Positions 10,103 through 21,833 of a stretch of 64,000 nt of DNA are shown piece after piece (positions within the stretch are counted from its first letter, which is position 1; the number at the start of each line of letters is the position of its first letter). A program made the position numbers and the translations under genes. Below the pieces are notes generated by a model that saw only the letters and a program-made list of their open reading frames with translations, made no database searches and was not told the DNA's origin. Source of the stretch: Humulus lupulus (taxonomy: Eukaryota; Streptophyta; Magnoliopsida; Rosales; Cannabaceae); the NCBI RefSeq assembly GCF_963169125.1, contig NC_084794.1, positions 90,193,018 to 90,257,017 on the forward strand. The letters are read 5' to 3'.

Positions 10103-12865
10103 ATGGTGACCACTCGATCTAGACATGGCAACGAAACAGAACATCATGATGGGCAGGAGGCCCACCATGTTGCCATCCCTGATGAGCAAATTCCTGAAGT
10201 CCAGCAGAGGCCAGAAAAGCAGCTGGCGGGCCAAGAAGACACTGGTAGTTCAGCGCCTCGACCACCTAATCCGAATCCGTGTTATTATACGGCGGTGGAG
10301 ATGGAGAATGCTCAGCTGAGGAACCAGTTAGCAGCAACTGGTCAGCAAATCTAGGATATTCTAGACCGACTACCCCCTCTCACAACCAACGTTAACGTTG
10401 GAGAAAGGCAAGGTGAGGCTCCTAAGTCTCGCCGGAGTGATCGGTCCAGACATAGCCGTTCGGATAGACTTCCTGCAGCCAACTCTACCCCTTCATCACA
10501 CCACCAAGAAGCAAACTTCAGGGAAATACCTAGAACCGGACAACAGAAATACAATCGTTCGGTTAGGACATCAACCCCTAGCTCTCAACCTTCCTCGAGG
10601 GCGCCCAGGAGAGATCGAGGAAATTCCCAAAGAAGATCCGGGGAGGGCCAGAGACGTCAGCCCGTCCCCGAAGACCGTCCTGCGCCTCGTCCAGCTTGCC
10701 CAGCACGGGACCAGCAGGCTGGCAGGGCCGAAAGGCCCCCACCGAATTTGATCCATCCAGACGGAACTAGGATCGCCTCCCCAGTCAGGCATCCTCCTTC
10801 TCCAATCAGATACCCGTCTCCTCAGCCCGTCCGAGACATCCTGGCCTACGGGAATAGTAGGAGAGACCCGCCGTCGGCTGGGTTTTCCTGGCGCAGCAGG
10901 GTGCCAGGGGAAGGATCAGATCGTAACCGCCGAAGACGCACTCCAAGCCTATCCAGTAGGAGCCACTGGACCGGTAGTCACCGGAGTGATCTCTCAGGGG
11001 GAGACCTGCGTCAGCGACTAAGTTCGGCACAAAGTCACCAGACTACACAGGGAGGCGACCTCCGAGATCGCCTCAACTCTCACAGAGACGATCGAACCGG
11101 AGATGGTAGCCAGGCCCGTTCGGTGGGAGTCCGATCCTAAGTACGTAACGGAGGGAATGTCCCAAATAAAATATCTCAAGATAGGGGGGGCAACAACCCA
11201 CCTAATATGTACAACGGGTCCGGAGCTGTTGAACAGCCCCGGAATAACCCAGGATCTCAGGACAAAACCCTCGAGCGCCTAACTTAGATGGAGGAACTGA
11301 TGAGAAAGCTCCTACCAGAGAAAGAAAAAGACGAATATGATTCGGGTGACGAAATAGAGCTCCTCGCCCCCAACATAGCAGCGACGGCATACCCGTCTGG
11401 CTTCCGTATGCCTCACTTGTCAAAGTTCAACGGGGACGGAGACCCGTCGGACCATTTAGGGATGTTCAACACCCTAATGATGGCCCATAACATCGGCCCG
11501 GAGCTGCGTTGCTTGATCTTTCCTTCCACACTGACTGGACCTGCCAGACAGTGGTTCAAGCAGAGTAAAAGGCAGTCAATCAGCTCCTGGAAGACCTTTT
11601 CGGCTGACTTCAAAAGGGCATTCCGCGCCTCCCAGGCCGCCCGAGTCCAGGCCGACTCCCTAGCTAACGTGAGACAGCAGCCCGGTGAGACGCTGAAAGC
11701 CTACTTGAGCAGATTCGCGAATGTCGCTGCTCGAGCCAGAGACGCTGACGATAGCTCCAAGCTCATGGCCATGAGGACCGGAATCCTGGTCGGTGGAGAC
11801 CTGTGGAAAGATATTCAAAGGAGGGGAGTCAGCTCGGTTAGCGAATTCCTTAACAGAGCCCAAGAGTGGATAAACTTAGAAGAAGCTGAAGCTTCCGCCG
11901 CGGGGACCAGCCAGATTCCCGAGAAGCTCGCTGGAACGGAGACAGAGATCGTAGTGGCGATTCCCGACGTCGCGCAGAACAAACAGCCCGGTGGTGGCAA
12001 AAGAAAGGGGAATGGTGAAAACAGCCATCACAGTCAAAAGAAGAATAAGTCTGTGGATAAATTCAAGCCCGTGTTCACAACATATACTGAGCTCACCCAG
12101 TCCAGGGAAAATATTTTCCTGGCCAACGCTGCTCGGGTCCCTTGGAAAAGGCCGGAGCCATTAAAGCACCACAAGGGAAAGAGAGATACTTCACAATTCT
12201 GCCGTTTCCATAATGACGTCGCCCACAATACCGACGACTGCAGGCATCTCAAAGATGAAATCGAAACTCTCATCCGAGCAGGCCCATTGGCGCAATACTT
12301 GCGAAACAGGGTCCCAGCAAGTCGACCCGTTCCAGAGGTCCCAGCCAGCCAGCCCGGGCCTCGGATAGATCAGGACGTCCTTCCCCCCGCAATCGAGGGA
12401 GAGATATCCACCATCTCTGGGGGACCGCATATGGCTGGCACGAGTAGAGGCGCCCATAAGAGATATGTGAATGAATTAAAGGCTCACAACGCAGCGGAGT
12501 TCGTCCCGGAGAAATGTCAGTCAAAACAACAACGGTTAGAGAAACAACTGATAACTTTCACGGAGGAAGACGCAGGCGATGTCCAATTCTCTCATAACGA
12601 TCCCTTGGTCGTAGCAGTCCAGCTCGCCAACCGGAAAGTAAGGAGAGTGTTGGTGGACAATGGGAGCTCGGTGAACCTCCTATTCCGATCCACCTTAGAA
12701 AAGATGGGTCTGACTGTCGCCGGGCTAAAGGCAACCTCGATGATGCTATATGGATTTTCGGGAGAAGGATCAGCAGCAATAGGGACGAACGAGCTGGTGA
12801 TCACCCTAGGAGAAGAATCTCGAACAGTATCCAAACTACTCGAGTTCGTGGTCATTGACTGCTCC
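10103..12865 (+). pseudogene. gag: Tat gag-protease, three in-frame stops, truncated
   Basis: One frame runs from the ATG at 10103 to 12865. It holds a proline/arginine-rich N-terminal region, the gag domain (FRMPHLSKFNGDGDPSDHL, PARQWFKQSKRQSISSW), a nucleocapsid knuckle of form CX2HX4HX4C (CRFHNDVAHNTDDC), and the protease motif VLVDNGSSVNLLF. Stops are at 10352-10354, 11138-11140 and 11285-11287. Aligned with intact B, the first and third sit where B has glutamine (C-to-T); the second replaces glutamate (G-to-T). LTR D cuts the frame just after the protease motif. Confidence 0.9.
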
Positions 12866-15152
12866 TGTAATGCCCCGAATTCTCCGATGAGTTTAACAGC
12901 GTGAATAGTAGGCCGGGAGGGCCATACTTGCTTAATTATGTTATTAATTGATTAAATGCATGTATATGTTGATTATATTATGATATGATGTGAAATGCAT
13001 GCATATGAGTCCATATTTACAATTACAGGGGTATGATGATAATTTGGCCCGTTGAGGGTAATTTGTGTAGTTGGGTGCATGATGTGATTTGTGAACGAGA
13101 TTCCATTATTATGGAGATATATTCGAGCTATTTGACATGAGACGGTTATTTTTAGTGGATTAGCGGTTTTACCATAATGGGGTCAATTTTGGGGTAATAG
13201 AAATGTTCATTTGATGATACATTGGGAATATTTGAGATCAGGGTGAAATTCTGAAGGTTTTGACTATAATGTCCCCGGGGGTGTTTTCGGGACCCCGAGC
13301 ATTAGGTTTTATTTGAGGTTACTTAAGGTTGAAGTAGCTTATCAGATAGAACATACGATAAGAAAACCTTCCGTTCTCCCTTTTCAAAGTTCGTTTTACC
13401 GTTTAAGCCTTTTTGACGAAATCTTGAGTTCTAGGAGTCAGAATCGAGTGAGGATCGAGGCATAGCGATCCTAGGGAAGATTAGAAGCTTCTTAACCGAA
13501 GGATTTGACGGAAAACAACCCAATTGAAGGTAATCGAAGTTTAAGTTTTGAGTTTTTCCGAGTTTCTAAGCTTTGAATTGAATTTGTGAATTTTTGAGTT
13601 TTCGGTTCGTTCGAGCCTTGGGTTTTGAGGGTTTTGATGCATGGGGAAGCTTGGGAACTTTGTTTTGATGATTGGGGAATGTTTAGGGATGATTTTGGAG
13701 GCTTTGAAGTGTTAGAAACGCGGTTGGGAATGGCCAAGGGTGGAGCGCCGCGGCCCTGTTCTTGTGGCGCCGCGGCCCTTCTTTGAAGAAGCAGGTGGCC
13801 TTTCTGTTTCGCTGGGCGCCGCGGCCCTTGTGTGGGGCGCCGCAGCGCTTGCCTCTGGAAAATTCTGGGGGCCACGGCCCAAGGTGCTAGGGCCGCAGCC
13901 CTTGCCCTGTTTTCGCCCTGTTTGCTCGTTTTGACCCCGGAAACCTAGTTTTAGGCCTCGAGAGTGTCCTTGCTACTTGGATTAGTTTGGATTGACCTCT
14001 TGGAGGTTAGATAATGGTTTGAGAACCCTTGATTATCTTGATTATTAATGGTATCCCAAATGTGTTGTGATTAGGTAACCGCTAAAGGACTAAAAGCTAA
14101 ACTGTTCTCAAAGGTTGTTCTTTTGCTCATTCTAGCTCAAATCAAAGGTAAGAAAACTGCACCCAAAGTGTGACATGCATGGATATTTGTGAGGCATGTT
14201 GATTGTATAAATATGGACATGGATTGAATACAGAATCGACAAAAGTGTTAGTATCAGTTGTGAGGCTGTGACTTATTTGTCAGGCTCGGCAGTGTTACTG
14301 GACACAGGTCAGGAAGCGCTGACTTACTTGTCAGAACGGCCTTAGCGTGAATCACGCAAGCCAACAGAGATTAGATCTAATCGACCATTAGCATTGAATG
14401 ACTCAAGGAGCATTAATGCCTGACCGACCCTGAGGGTCGATGAACAAACAGAGCCTGGAGGCTAGTGGCTTACCTATCAGCCACTCTCCCGCTACAAAAC
14501 AGAGCTTGAAGGCTAGTGGCTTACCTATCAGCCACTCTCTTGCTAGAAAACAGAGCTTGAAGGCTAGTGGCTTACCCATCAGCCACTCTCCCGCTAGAAA
14601 AGAGAGCTTGGAGGCTAGTGGCTTACTTAACAGCCACTCTCCCGCTAAAATCATGTGTTATTCATTTGTTTGAAAGCTTTATGCTCAGTGTGATTATAAT
14701 GATAATCATTTGATGATGTTATGAAAAGTATTATGTTTTCTTGCTGGGCTTTGGCTCATGGGTGCTATGTGGTGCAGGTAAAGGGAAAGAAAAGCTCACC
14801 TAGCCTTGAGTGGAGAGCTGATGTGGTGATGTGTACATATGCGGCCGCTTGACCACCACGGTCAAGGTGTTCTCAGAGGAACTAGGGGGTTTACCCTATT
14901 TTTGCCGCTTAGGTCGGCGGGACTGTAACTTTACAACTATAATGACCATTTTGTACTGAGAACCACTTGTAAATGTCTTGCTTAGCTCTGCAGAGCAGTT
15001 TGTAATAAAATCTCCATTTCCTTTTTATTGGTTTTGTACCTTAACCTGTTAATCACACTTAAAGCACGTTTTTGACCAAAGGACTCAGGCAATGAGTCAA
15101 ATTTCCGGTCCACCGTTCACCGTAACTGTTCTGGGGTAACTAGGGCGTTACA
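12866..15152 (+). repeat. 5' LTR of chromovirus D
   Basis: A 2,287-bp LTR starting TGTAATGCCCCGAATTCTCC and ending TAGGGCGTTACA. It contains a GC-rich core with repeated GGCGCCGCGGCCC words (13743-13905), a 51-bp tandem repeat (14446-14649) and the conserved block near 14740-14780 shared with E, F, G, I and K. Confidence 0.95.
14446..14649 (+). repeat. 51-bp tandem repeat, four copies, in LTR D
   Basis: Copies begin at 14446, 14497, 14548 and 14599, each containing GGCTAGTGGCTTACC and CAGCCACTCTC, a potential stem (GTGGCT/AGCCAC). The period divides by three, so both strands show spurious repetitive ORFs. Whether the 3' LTR had it is unknown because that LTR is truncated before this point. 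Confidence 0.95.
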
Positions 15153-15154
15153 AC

Positions 15155-15167
15155 TTGGTATCAGAGC
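15155..15167 (+). other. Primer-binding site of chromovirus D
   Basis: TTGGTATCAGAGC two bases after the LTR end: the initiator tRNA-Met type used by plant chromoviruses. Confidence 0.92.
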
Positions 15168-15504
15168 AATGCCAAGGTTAAGGTTCCTATAGACTGGCTG
15201 GGCATGTACACACATCACTGAAGTCAAGCTCGACTCTTGGTTTGGTAACTTTTTATGTAGTTATGTGCATAACTGCCTAAATGTGGTGCAAATGCTTTAC
15301 CTGTATGCATGAGATATTATAAACTGTTATGTGATGCATGCTGAGTGCTGAGTGCCATAAACATGTATCTGTTTGTGAATATTGAATGACTGTGGAATAT
15401 GATAATTGCCTTCTTGTTCTTGGACCGTGAGGCGGCAAGAGGTTTAGTTATTACTACCTGATTGGCCGTATTGATTGTTGTTTCAGTAAGGTATCAGTGA
15501 TAGA

Positions 15505-16653
15505 ATGAACCCAGAACAGACAGACACTACAGCTGGCCAGAGTGGTCAGGGTCAGAATAATGACAACAGTCAGGGTCAAGAGAATGACCAATCCCAGATT
15601 CCACAGCCAGCACCTGCAAACTGGCAGCAGTTGTTTAATGATTTGCAGGCTATAGTGTTGAAACAGGGAGAGGAGCTTCGTCTCCTGAGACAGCAACAAG
15701 TGCCTGCAGTGGTTAACGTATTAGAGGCACCTTCTGTGTCAGTGCCAGTTATTGGGTAGCAGCCTGGGGTTGAAAATAGATTGGAACCTCTTTATGAGCG
15801 GTTCAGGAAGCAGCAACCTCCAGTTTTTGAAGGCAGCGCTGATCCTGTCAAAGCTGAACAATAGATGAGCATGCTTAACACTATTCTTGACTTTATGAAA
15901 GTAGTGGGTAGTGAGAGGGTAGCCTGTGCTGCCTATATGTTTCGGGAAGATGCCCGGATTTGGTGGGAGGTGGTTGGCCAGACCAAGGATGTTAATCTCC
16001 TGAGTTGGGAGGAGTTTCAGGCCTTGTTTAATGAGAAATACTATAATGATGCTATAAGAGCGGCGAAAGCCAATGAGTTTATGAGGCTATTGCAGGGAAG
16101 CTTATCAGTTACTGAATATGCCTTAAAGTTTGACCGTTTGGCAAAGTTTGCCAAAGAGCTGGTGCCCACTGATGGGACCAGGAGAGAGAGATTTCTCCAG
16201 GGGCTACAGCCCAGGTTAGCTCGTGACGTTCGCATCACCACTGTGGCAGGAGTCACTACTTATGCACAGGTGGTGGAGAAAGCACTTACAGCTGAAATTG
16301 CAGAGATTAAGATCTGGCGTGACAATGCAGCCAGAAAGGATTTCAGGAGGACAGTTCCTCCATTTGTTGGTTCTGGTAGGAGTGTTGGCCCCAGTGATCA
16401 GAAGAGGAAGGTTCCTGACACCTTCCCAGTTCCAGGTTCTAACAGAAGACCTCGTGGTATTACAATGGGTCGTCCTGGGAGCAGTGAAGCCTGGAAGACT
16501 CGTCCTGAATGCCCTAAGTGCAAGAAGCGCCATTTGGGGGAGTGTAGAGCAAAGGCCTGCTTTTTGTGTGGAGTAGTGGGTCACCTTAGGAAAGATTGCC
16601 CTCAGATAGGGAAAGAAGAGCCCAGAAAGGTGGACAGCTCGACCCTAACTTGA
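15505..16653 (+). pseudogene. gag: Chromovirus D gag
   Basis: N-terminal part of the single frame 15505-20076. A glutamine-rich N-terminus is followed by the retrotransposon gag domain (YMFREDARIWWEVV, LFNEKYYNDA, RERFLQGLQP) and nucleocapsid knuckles (CPKCKKRHLGEC, then CCHC-type CFLCGVVGHLRKDC near 16558-16599). Stops: TAG 15757-15759 (expected CAG), TAG 15862-15864 (TGG; the homologue in K reads GQWMGM here), TGA 16651-16653 (CGA; K reads ARVFIM here). No frameshift is needed. Confidence 0.92.
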
Positions 16654-18954
16654 GTGTTCACGTTGACTCAAGCGGAAGCTGAGGCTTCTCCCTCAGTTGT
16701 TACAGGTCAGCTTCTTAGTGCAGGAACCCCTTATCATGTGTTAATTGATTCTGGTGCTACGCATTCCTTTGTTTCTAGTAGCGTTATTGATAGGTTGTGT
16801 AGACCTTGTGATTTCTATGCTGTGGGGTTTGGTACTTTGTTACCCACTGGAGAGATAGTGGTGTCCAGAAGGTGGGTCAGATCTTTGCCAGTGACAGTAG
16901 AGGGCAGAGAGTTGTCAGTGGACTTGATAGAGTTAGTTATGACTGACTTTGATATGATACTGGGTATGGATTGGTTGACAAAGTATGGGGCAACTATTGA
17001 CTGCAGAAGGAAGATGGTCACCTTTGAGCCTGAAGGTGAGGATCCTTTTGTGTTTGTTGGCACTGTGCATGGACCTCGTGTTCCTATGATTTCTGTGTTG
17101 AGGGCCAGGGATCTTTTGCAGAGAGGATGCATTGGATTCTTAGCCAGTGTGGTTGATACCACTCAGGTCATGCCAGTGAGACCAGAGGATACCAGACTTG
17201 TATGTGAGTTTTTGGATGTGTTTCCAGAGGATTTGCCAGGGTTGCCACCACACAGAGAGATTGAGTTCATTATAGAACTGGCACCAGGGACGGAACCAGT
17301 GTCTAGAGCACCATACAGAATGGCCCCAGCTGAATTGAAAGAATTGAAAGTGCAGTTGCAAGAGCTGCTGGATATGGGTTTCATCAGACCTAGTTTCTCA
17401 CCCTGGGGTGCGCCAGTTCTGTTTGTAAAGAAGAAAGATGGTTCTCTGAGAATGTGTATAGATTACAGGGAACTGAATAAGTTGACAATTAAGATTAAGT
17501 ATCCTTTGCCAAGGATAGATGATCTGTTCGATCAATTGCAAGGTATGAAGGTATTCTCTAAGATCGACCTTCGTTCTGGTTATCATCAGTTGAGGGTCAA
17601 GGAGGGAGATATACCGAAGACTGATTTTCGTACCAGGTATGGGCATTATGAGTTTTTAGTTATGTCATTTGGATTGACTAATGCCCCTGCTGCTTTCATG
17701 GATATGATGAACAGAGTGTTCAGGGATTACTTAGACCAGTTTGTGATCGTCTTTATTGATGATATTCTGGTGTATTCTCAGACTGAGTTAGAACATGAGC
17801 AGCATCTGAGGTTGGTTCTACAGAGACTAAGAGAACACATATTGTTTGCAAAGTTCAAGAAGTGTGAGTTCTAGTTGTCTCAGGTATCCTTTCTTGGACA
17901 TATTGTCAGTAAGGAGGGGATTAAGGTAGATCCAGCAAAGATCGAAGCGGTCAGAGATTGGCCAAGGCCAAAGAATGCTTCTGAGGTTAGAAGTTTCCTT
18001 GGATTGGCAGGTTATTATAGGCGGTTCGTGGAAGGGTTCTCGAAGATTTCTAGTGCTTTAACTGAGCTGACACACAAGAGCCAGAAGTTTGTGTGGTTAG
18101 ATAAGTGTGAGAACAACTTCCAGGAACTAAAGCAGAGACTGATTACAGCTTCGATTCTGAGTCTTCCGACAGATCAGGAGAAGTTTATGATTTACTATGA
18201 TGCTTCTCATCAGGGTTTGGGCTGTGTTTTGATGCAATCAGAAAAGGTTATAGCTTATGCTTCTCGGCAGCTGAAGGAGTATGAAAGGAGATATCTTACT
18301 CATGATCTAGAGTTGGCGGCTGTGGTTTTTGCTTTGAAGATATGGAGGCATTATCTCTATGGAGAGAAGTGTGAGATTTATACAGACCACAAGAGCCTGA
18401 AGTATTTCTTCACCCAGAAAGACTTGAATATGAGGCAAAGGCGTTGGCTGGAGTTAGTGAAAGATTATGATTGTGAGATTCTGTATCATCCAGGAAAAGC
18501 CAACGTGGTAGCTGATGCTTTGAGCCGGAAGGGTCCGGGGCAGATTCATGGTATGAGGCTGATAGATAGAGAGATAGCAGATGATATGACCAGGGCTAGT
18601 ATAGAGTTGCTGGTGGGCCAGTTGGCTAACATTACGCTACAGTCTACATTGTTAGAGAGGATCAAAGAAGGTCAGTTGAGTGATCCACAGCTGATCAAGA
18701 TTAGAGAGGATGTTCTGGCTGGAGCATCCAGAGATTATACAGTGTCTGAGGTAGGCTTGTTGAGATACAAGGGGCGGATATGTGTTCCGTTAGACATTGC
18801 ATTGAGACGAGAGATTCTGGATGAATCTCATACTACACCTTACTCTTTGCATCCAGGCACCACGAAGATGTACCAGGATGTAAGATCTTTATATTGGTGG
18901 CCGGGGATGAAGAGAGATGTAGTAGAATATGTGGCTAAGTGCTTGATATGTTAA
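16654..18954 (+). pseudogene. pol: Chromovirus D protease, reverse transcriptase, RNase H
   Basis: Same frame as gag. Protease: [16 protein letters not shown] near 16735, with the D-S-G-A active site. Reverse transcriptase: MCIDYRELN near 17455 and catalytic FIDDILVYS near 17752. RNase [19 protein letters not shown] and [10 protein letters not shown]. The integrase zinc domain begins ([18 protein letters not shown]). Stops: TAG 17872-17874 (expected TGG, in the context [17 protein letters not shown]) and TAA 18952-18954 (expected CAA). All motifs are otherwise conserved, so the element died recently. Confidence 0.92.
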
Positions 18955-20076
18955 CAGGTCAAGGCTGAGCATCAGAGGCCAGCAGGGTCACTGCAGCCTC
19001 TGGATATTCCTGAGTGGAAGTGGGAAGACATCACGATGGATTTTGTGGTGGGCTTACCCAGGACTACTGGTCAGTATGATTCTATTTGGGTGATAGTGGA
19101 TCGCTACACCAAGTCAGCTCACCTTCTGCCAGTGAGGACTACATATACAGTTGATCAGTATGCAGATCTCTATGTGAGAGAGATCGTGCGGCTCCATGGT
19201 GCACCTAGGTCGATCGTGTCAGATCGGGACCCCACTTTTACTTCCAAGTTTTGGAAGAGTTTATAGACAGCCATGGGGACAAAGTTGAAGTTCAGTACAG
19301 CTTATCATCCTCAGACAGATGGGCAATCTGAGAGGACGATCCAGATTTTGGAGGATATGCTGTGGGCATGTGTACTGAATTTCGGTGGTTCTTGGAGTAA
19401 GTATCTGCCTTTGATTGAGTTCTCCTATAACAACAGTTACCAATCTACCATTGGAGTAGCACCTTATGAGATGCTATATGGTAGGAAGTGCAGATCTCCC
19501 ATCCATTGGGATGAGACAGGAGAAAGGAAATACTTAGGTCCTGATGCAGTTCAGAGGACCAGTGAGGCTATAGAGAAGATTAGAGCTAGAATGCTTGCTT
19601 CTCAGAGTAGGCAGAAGAGCTACGCAGATCCCAAGCGTAGGAACGTTGAGTTCCAGGTAGGAGACTATGTTTTCCTCAGAGTCTCACCGTGGAAAGGGGT
19701 GAGAAGGTTTGGGAAGAAAGGCAAGCTGAGTCCTAGATTTGTAGGTCCATTTGAGATCCTGGAGAGGATTGGTCAAGTGGCTTACAGATTGGCTTTGCCT
19801 CCGGCGTTGTCTGCCGTGCATAATGTGTTCCATGTATCAGCTCTTCGGAAGTATGTATCTGATGTGGGCCATATTCTGAGTTATGAAGATCTGGAGCTTG
19901 AGCCAGATCTCTCCTTTGAGGAGCAGCCAGTTCAGATACTTGATAGAAAGGACAAGGTCCTCAGGAATAAGACAATACCTTTGGTTAAGGTATTGTGGAG
20001 GAACAGCAAGGTCGAGGAGGCGACCTAGGAGCTGGAGTCAGATATGCAGAGTCAGTATCCTGAGTTATTCAGGTAA
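18955..20076 (+). pseudogene. pol: Chromovirus D integrase core and chromodomain
   Basis: Continues the frame: integrase core MDFVVGLPRTTGQYDSIWV, then IVSDRDPTFTSKFW, then HPQTDGQSERT, giving the D, D, E triad. A C-terminal GPF/Y-like segment follows (LSPRFVGPFEILERIG) and then a chromodomain (KTIPLVKVLWRNSKVEEAT-stop-ELE). Chromodomains steer integration to heterochromatin marks, which fits this repeat-dense setting. Stops: TAG 19264-19266 (expected CAG) and TAG 20026-20028 (expected TGG of the chromodomain). The frame ends TAA 20074-20076. Confidence 0.92.
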
Positions 20077-20098
20077 ATTTCGGGGACGAAATTTCAGT

Positions 20099-20112
20099 AA
20101 GGAGGGGATAGT
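20099..20112 (+). other. Polypurine tract of chromovirus D
   Basis: AAGGAGGGGATAGT directly before the 3' LTR, the expected plus-strand primer position. Confidence 0.85.
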
Positions 20113-21171
20113 TGTAATGCCCCGAATTCTCCGATGAGTTTAACGGCGTGAATAGTAGGCCGGGAGGGCCATACTTGCTTAATTATGTTATTAATTGATT
20201 AAATGCATGTATATGTTGATTATATTATGATATGATGTGAAATGCATGCATATGAGTCCATATTTACAATTACAGGGGTATGATGATAATTTGGCCCGTT
20301 GAGGGTAATTTGTGTAGTTGGGTGCATGATGTGATTTGTGAACGAGATTCCATTATTATGGAGATATATTCGAGCTATTTGACATGAGACGGTTATTTTT
20401 AGTGGATTAGCGGTTTTACCATAATGGGGTCAATTTTGGGGTAATAGAAATGTTCATTTGATGATACATTGGGAATATTTGAGATCAGGGTGAAATTCTG
20501 GAGGTTTTGACTATAATGTCCCCGGGGGTGTTTTCGGGACCCCGAGCATTAGGTTTTATTTGAGGTTACTTAAGGTTGAAGTAGCTTATCAGATAGAACA
20601 TACGATAAGAAAACCTTCCGTTCTCCCTTTTCAAAGTTCGTTTTACCGTTTAAGCCTTTTTGACGAAATCTTGAGTTTTAGGAGTCAGAATCGAGTGAGG
20701 ATCGAGGCATAGCGATCCTAGAGAAGATTAGAAGCTTCTTAACCGAAGGATTCGACGGAAAACAACCTAATTGAAGGTAATCGAAGTTTAAGTTTTGAGT
20801 TTTTCCGAGTTTCTAAGCTTTGAATTGAATTTGTGAATTTTTGAGTTTTCGGTTCGTTCGAGCCTTGGGTTTTGAGGGTTTTGATGCATGGGGAAGCTTG
20901 GGAACTTTGTTTTGATGATTGGGGAATGTTTAGGGATGATTTTGGAGGCTTTGAAGTGTTAGAAACGCGGTTGGGAATGGCCAAGGGTGGAGCGCCGCGG
21001 CCCTTCTTTGAAGAAGCAGGTGGCCTTTCTGTTTCGCTGGGCGCCGCGGCGCTTGCCTCTGGAAAATTCTGGGGGCTGCGGCCCAAGGTGCTAGGGCCGC
21101 AGCCCTTGCCCTGTTTTCGCCCCGTTTGCTCGTTTTGACCCCGGAAACCTAGTTTTAGGCCTCGAGAGTGT
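20113..21171 (+). repeat. 3' LTR of chromovirus D, truncated
   Basis: Starts TGTAATGCCCCGAATTCTCC as in the 5' LTR and follows it closely up to the shared CCTCGAGAGTGT at about 21160-21171, then diverges. Relative to the 5' LTR it lacks about 22 bp and about 20 bp between GCGCCGCGG words in the GC-rich core. Confidence 0.92.
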
Positions 21172-21833
21172 TCCGAGCTTTAAACCTTCACCCCCCCCCC
21201 CCCCCCCCCCCTTTTTTTTTCCATTTTCAGCCGCAGCCCGCTACAAGTCAAAGAGCAAAGCCCTCTCTGCCGAAGGACACGGGTCGCGATGCACTAAGCC
21301 CTGCGCCGTGGCGCCTGGGCAATCTCAGGGGCTCCCCAGGTCCTTTCACATACAAGGGTAGTAGCACGAGCCCCATAAACCAACCATTCTTCTTATGTTT
21401 TCCCTGAGCCTAAATCCATAATTCCTACTCCAAACACCAGCCAAACTTAGAATTAAGCCTAGAATCCTCATCCACACAGCTTAAACATCACAACCATCCT
21501 ATGAACAATTCCATATACCCATCAAACACTAAAAAACAATCTTAGAATCCTCTCACATGCAAGCCTATCATTCTAACAAAATTATATAGAAAATATTTAG
21601 TTTAGGCCCTTACCTCTGAGATGTGTTCAACCTTGAGCTAATCCCCAAGCACAACAAGTCCAGTCCTTCAATTCTTTAGCCTAGGATCATAAAAAATTCT
21701 TCAACTTCTAAGTGTCCAAGAGAGGGAGAGAAAGTCGAGTAAGAGAGAGCAAGGGTTGAGATTTTCTGTTTCCTTTCTTCAGTTTCTTTCTAAGTGTCTC
21801 TAGAGTCTCAGCTGCCTAAGGTCCAAGTTTAAC
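21172..21833 (-). repeat. Degenerate minus-oriented LTR sequence
   Basis: Resembles the inner part of LTR E: a GC-rich core with GGTCGCGATGC and GCCGTGGCGCC near 21280-21320, then a pyrimidine-rich, AGAGAGAGC-containing stretch at 21720-21800 like that before solo LTR F. No coding content. Assignment rests on layout, not alignment. Confidence 0.45.
21191..21220 (+). repeat. C21-T9 homopolymer tract near the D truncation point
   Basis: Twenty-one consecutive C (21191-21211) then nine T, about 20 bp right of where the 3' LTR of D stops matching. It may be an expanded tract in the adjoining minus-oriented LTR or a polymerase/assembly slip. Confidence 0.9.

Larger units (their letters stand above)
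9273..12865 (+). mobile_element. Tat element A, 5' half only
   Basis: Has a 5' LTR, primer-binding site, gag and the start of protease, closely similar throughout to element B (34860-47126). It stops at 12865 inside the codons after the protease motif, where chromovirus D begins. Its reverse transcriptase, integrase and 3' LTR are not found beyond D, so the right half was lost. Confidence 0.92.
12866..21171 (+). mobile_element. Chromovirus D (Tekay/Del-like Ty3/Gypsy), 3' LTR truncated
   Basis: 5' LTR 12866-15152, tRNA-Met-type primer-binding site, a single gag-pol frame ending in a chromodomain, a polypurine tract, and the first 1,059 bp of the 3' LTR. The shared LTR parts differ by only a few substitutions (for example near 13253/20500, 13428/20678, 13504/20752) and one deletion, so it is young. 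The left flank is GCTCC; the right target site is lost with the truncation. Confidence 0.93.

Noticed and set aside
14403..14673. Repetitive ORFs on both strands (ASGLPISHSP repeats)
   Set aside because: Produced by the 51-bp tandem repeat, whose length divides by three; it lies inside an LTR.
15757..20028. Programmed readthrough or stop-codon reassignment in D
   Set aside because: Stops use all three codons, lie inside conserved domains, and correspond to Trp, Gln and Arg positions; decay is simpler.
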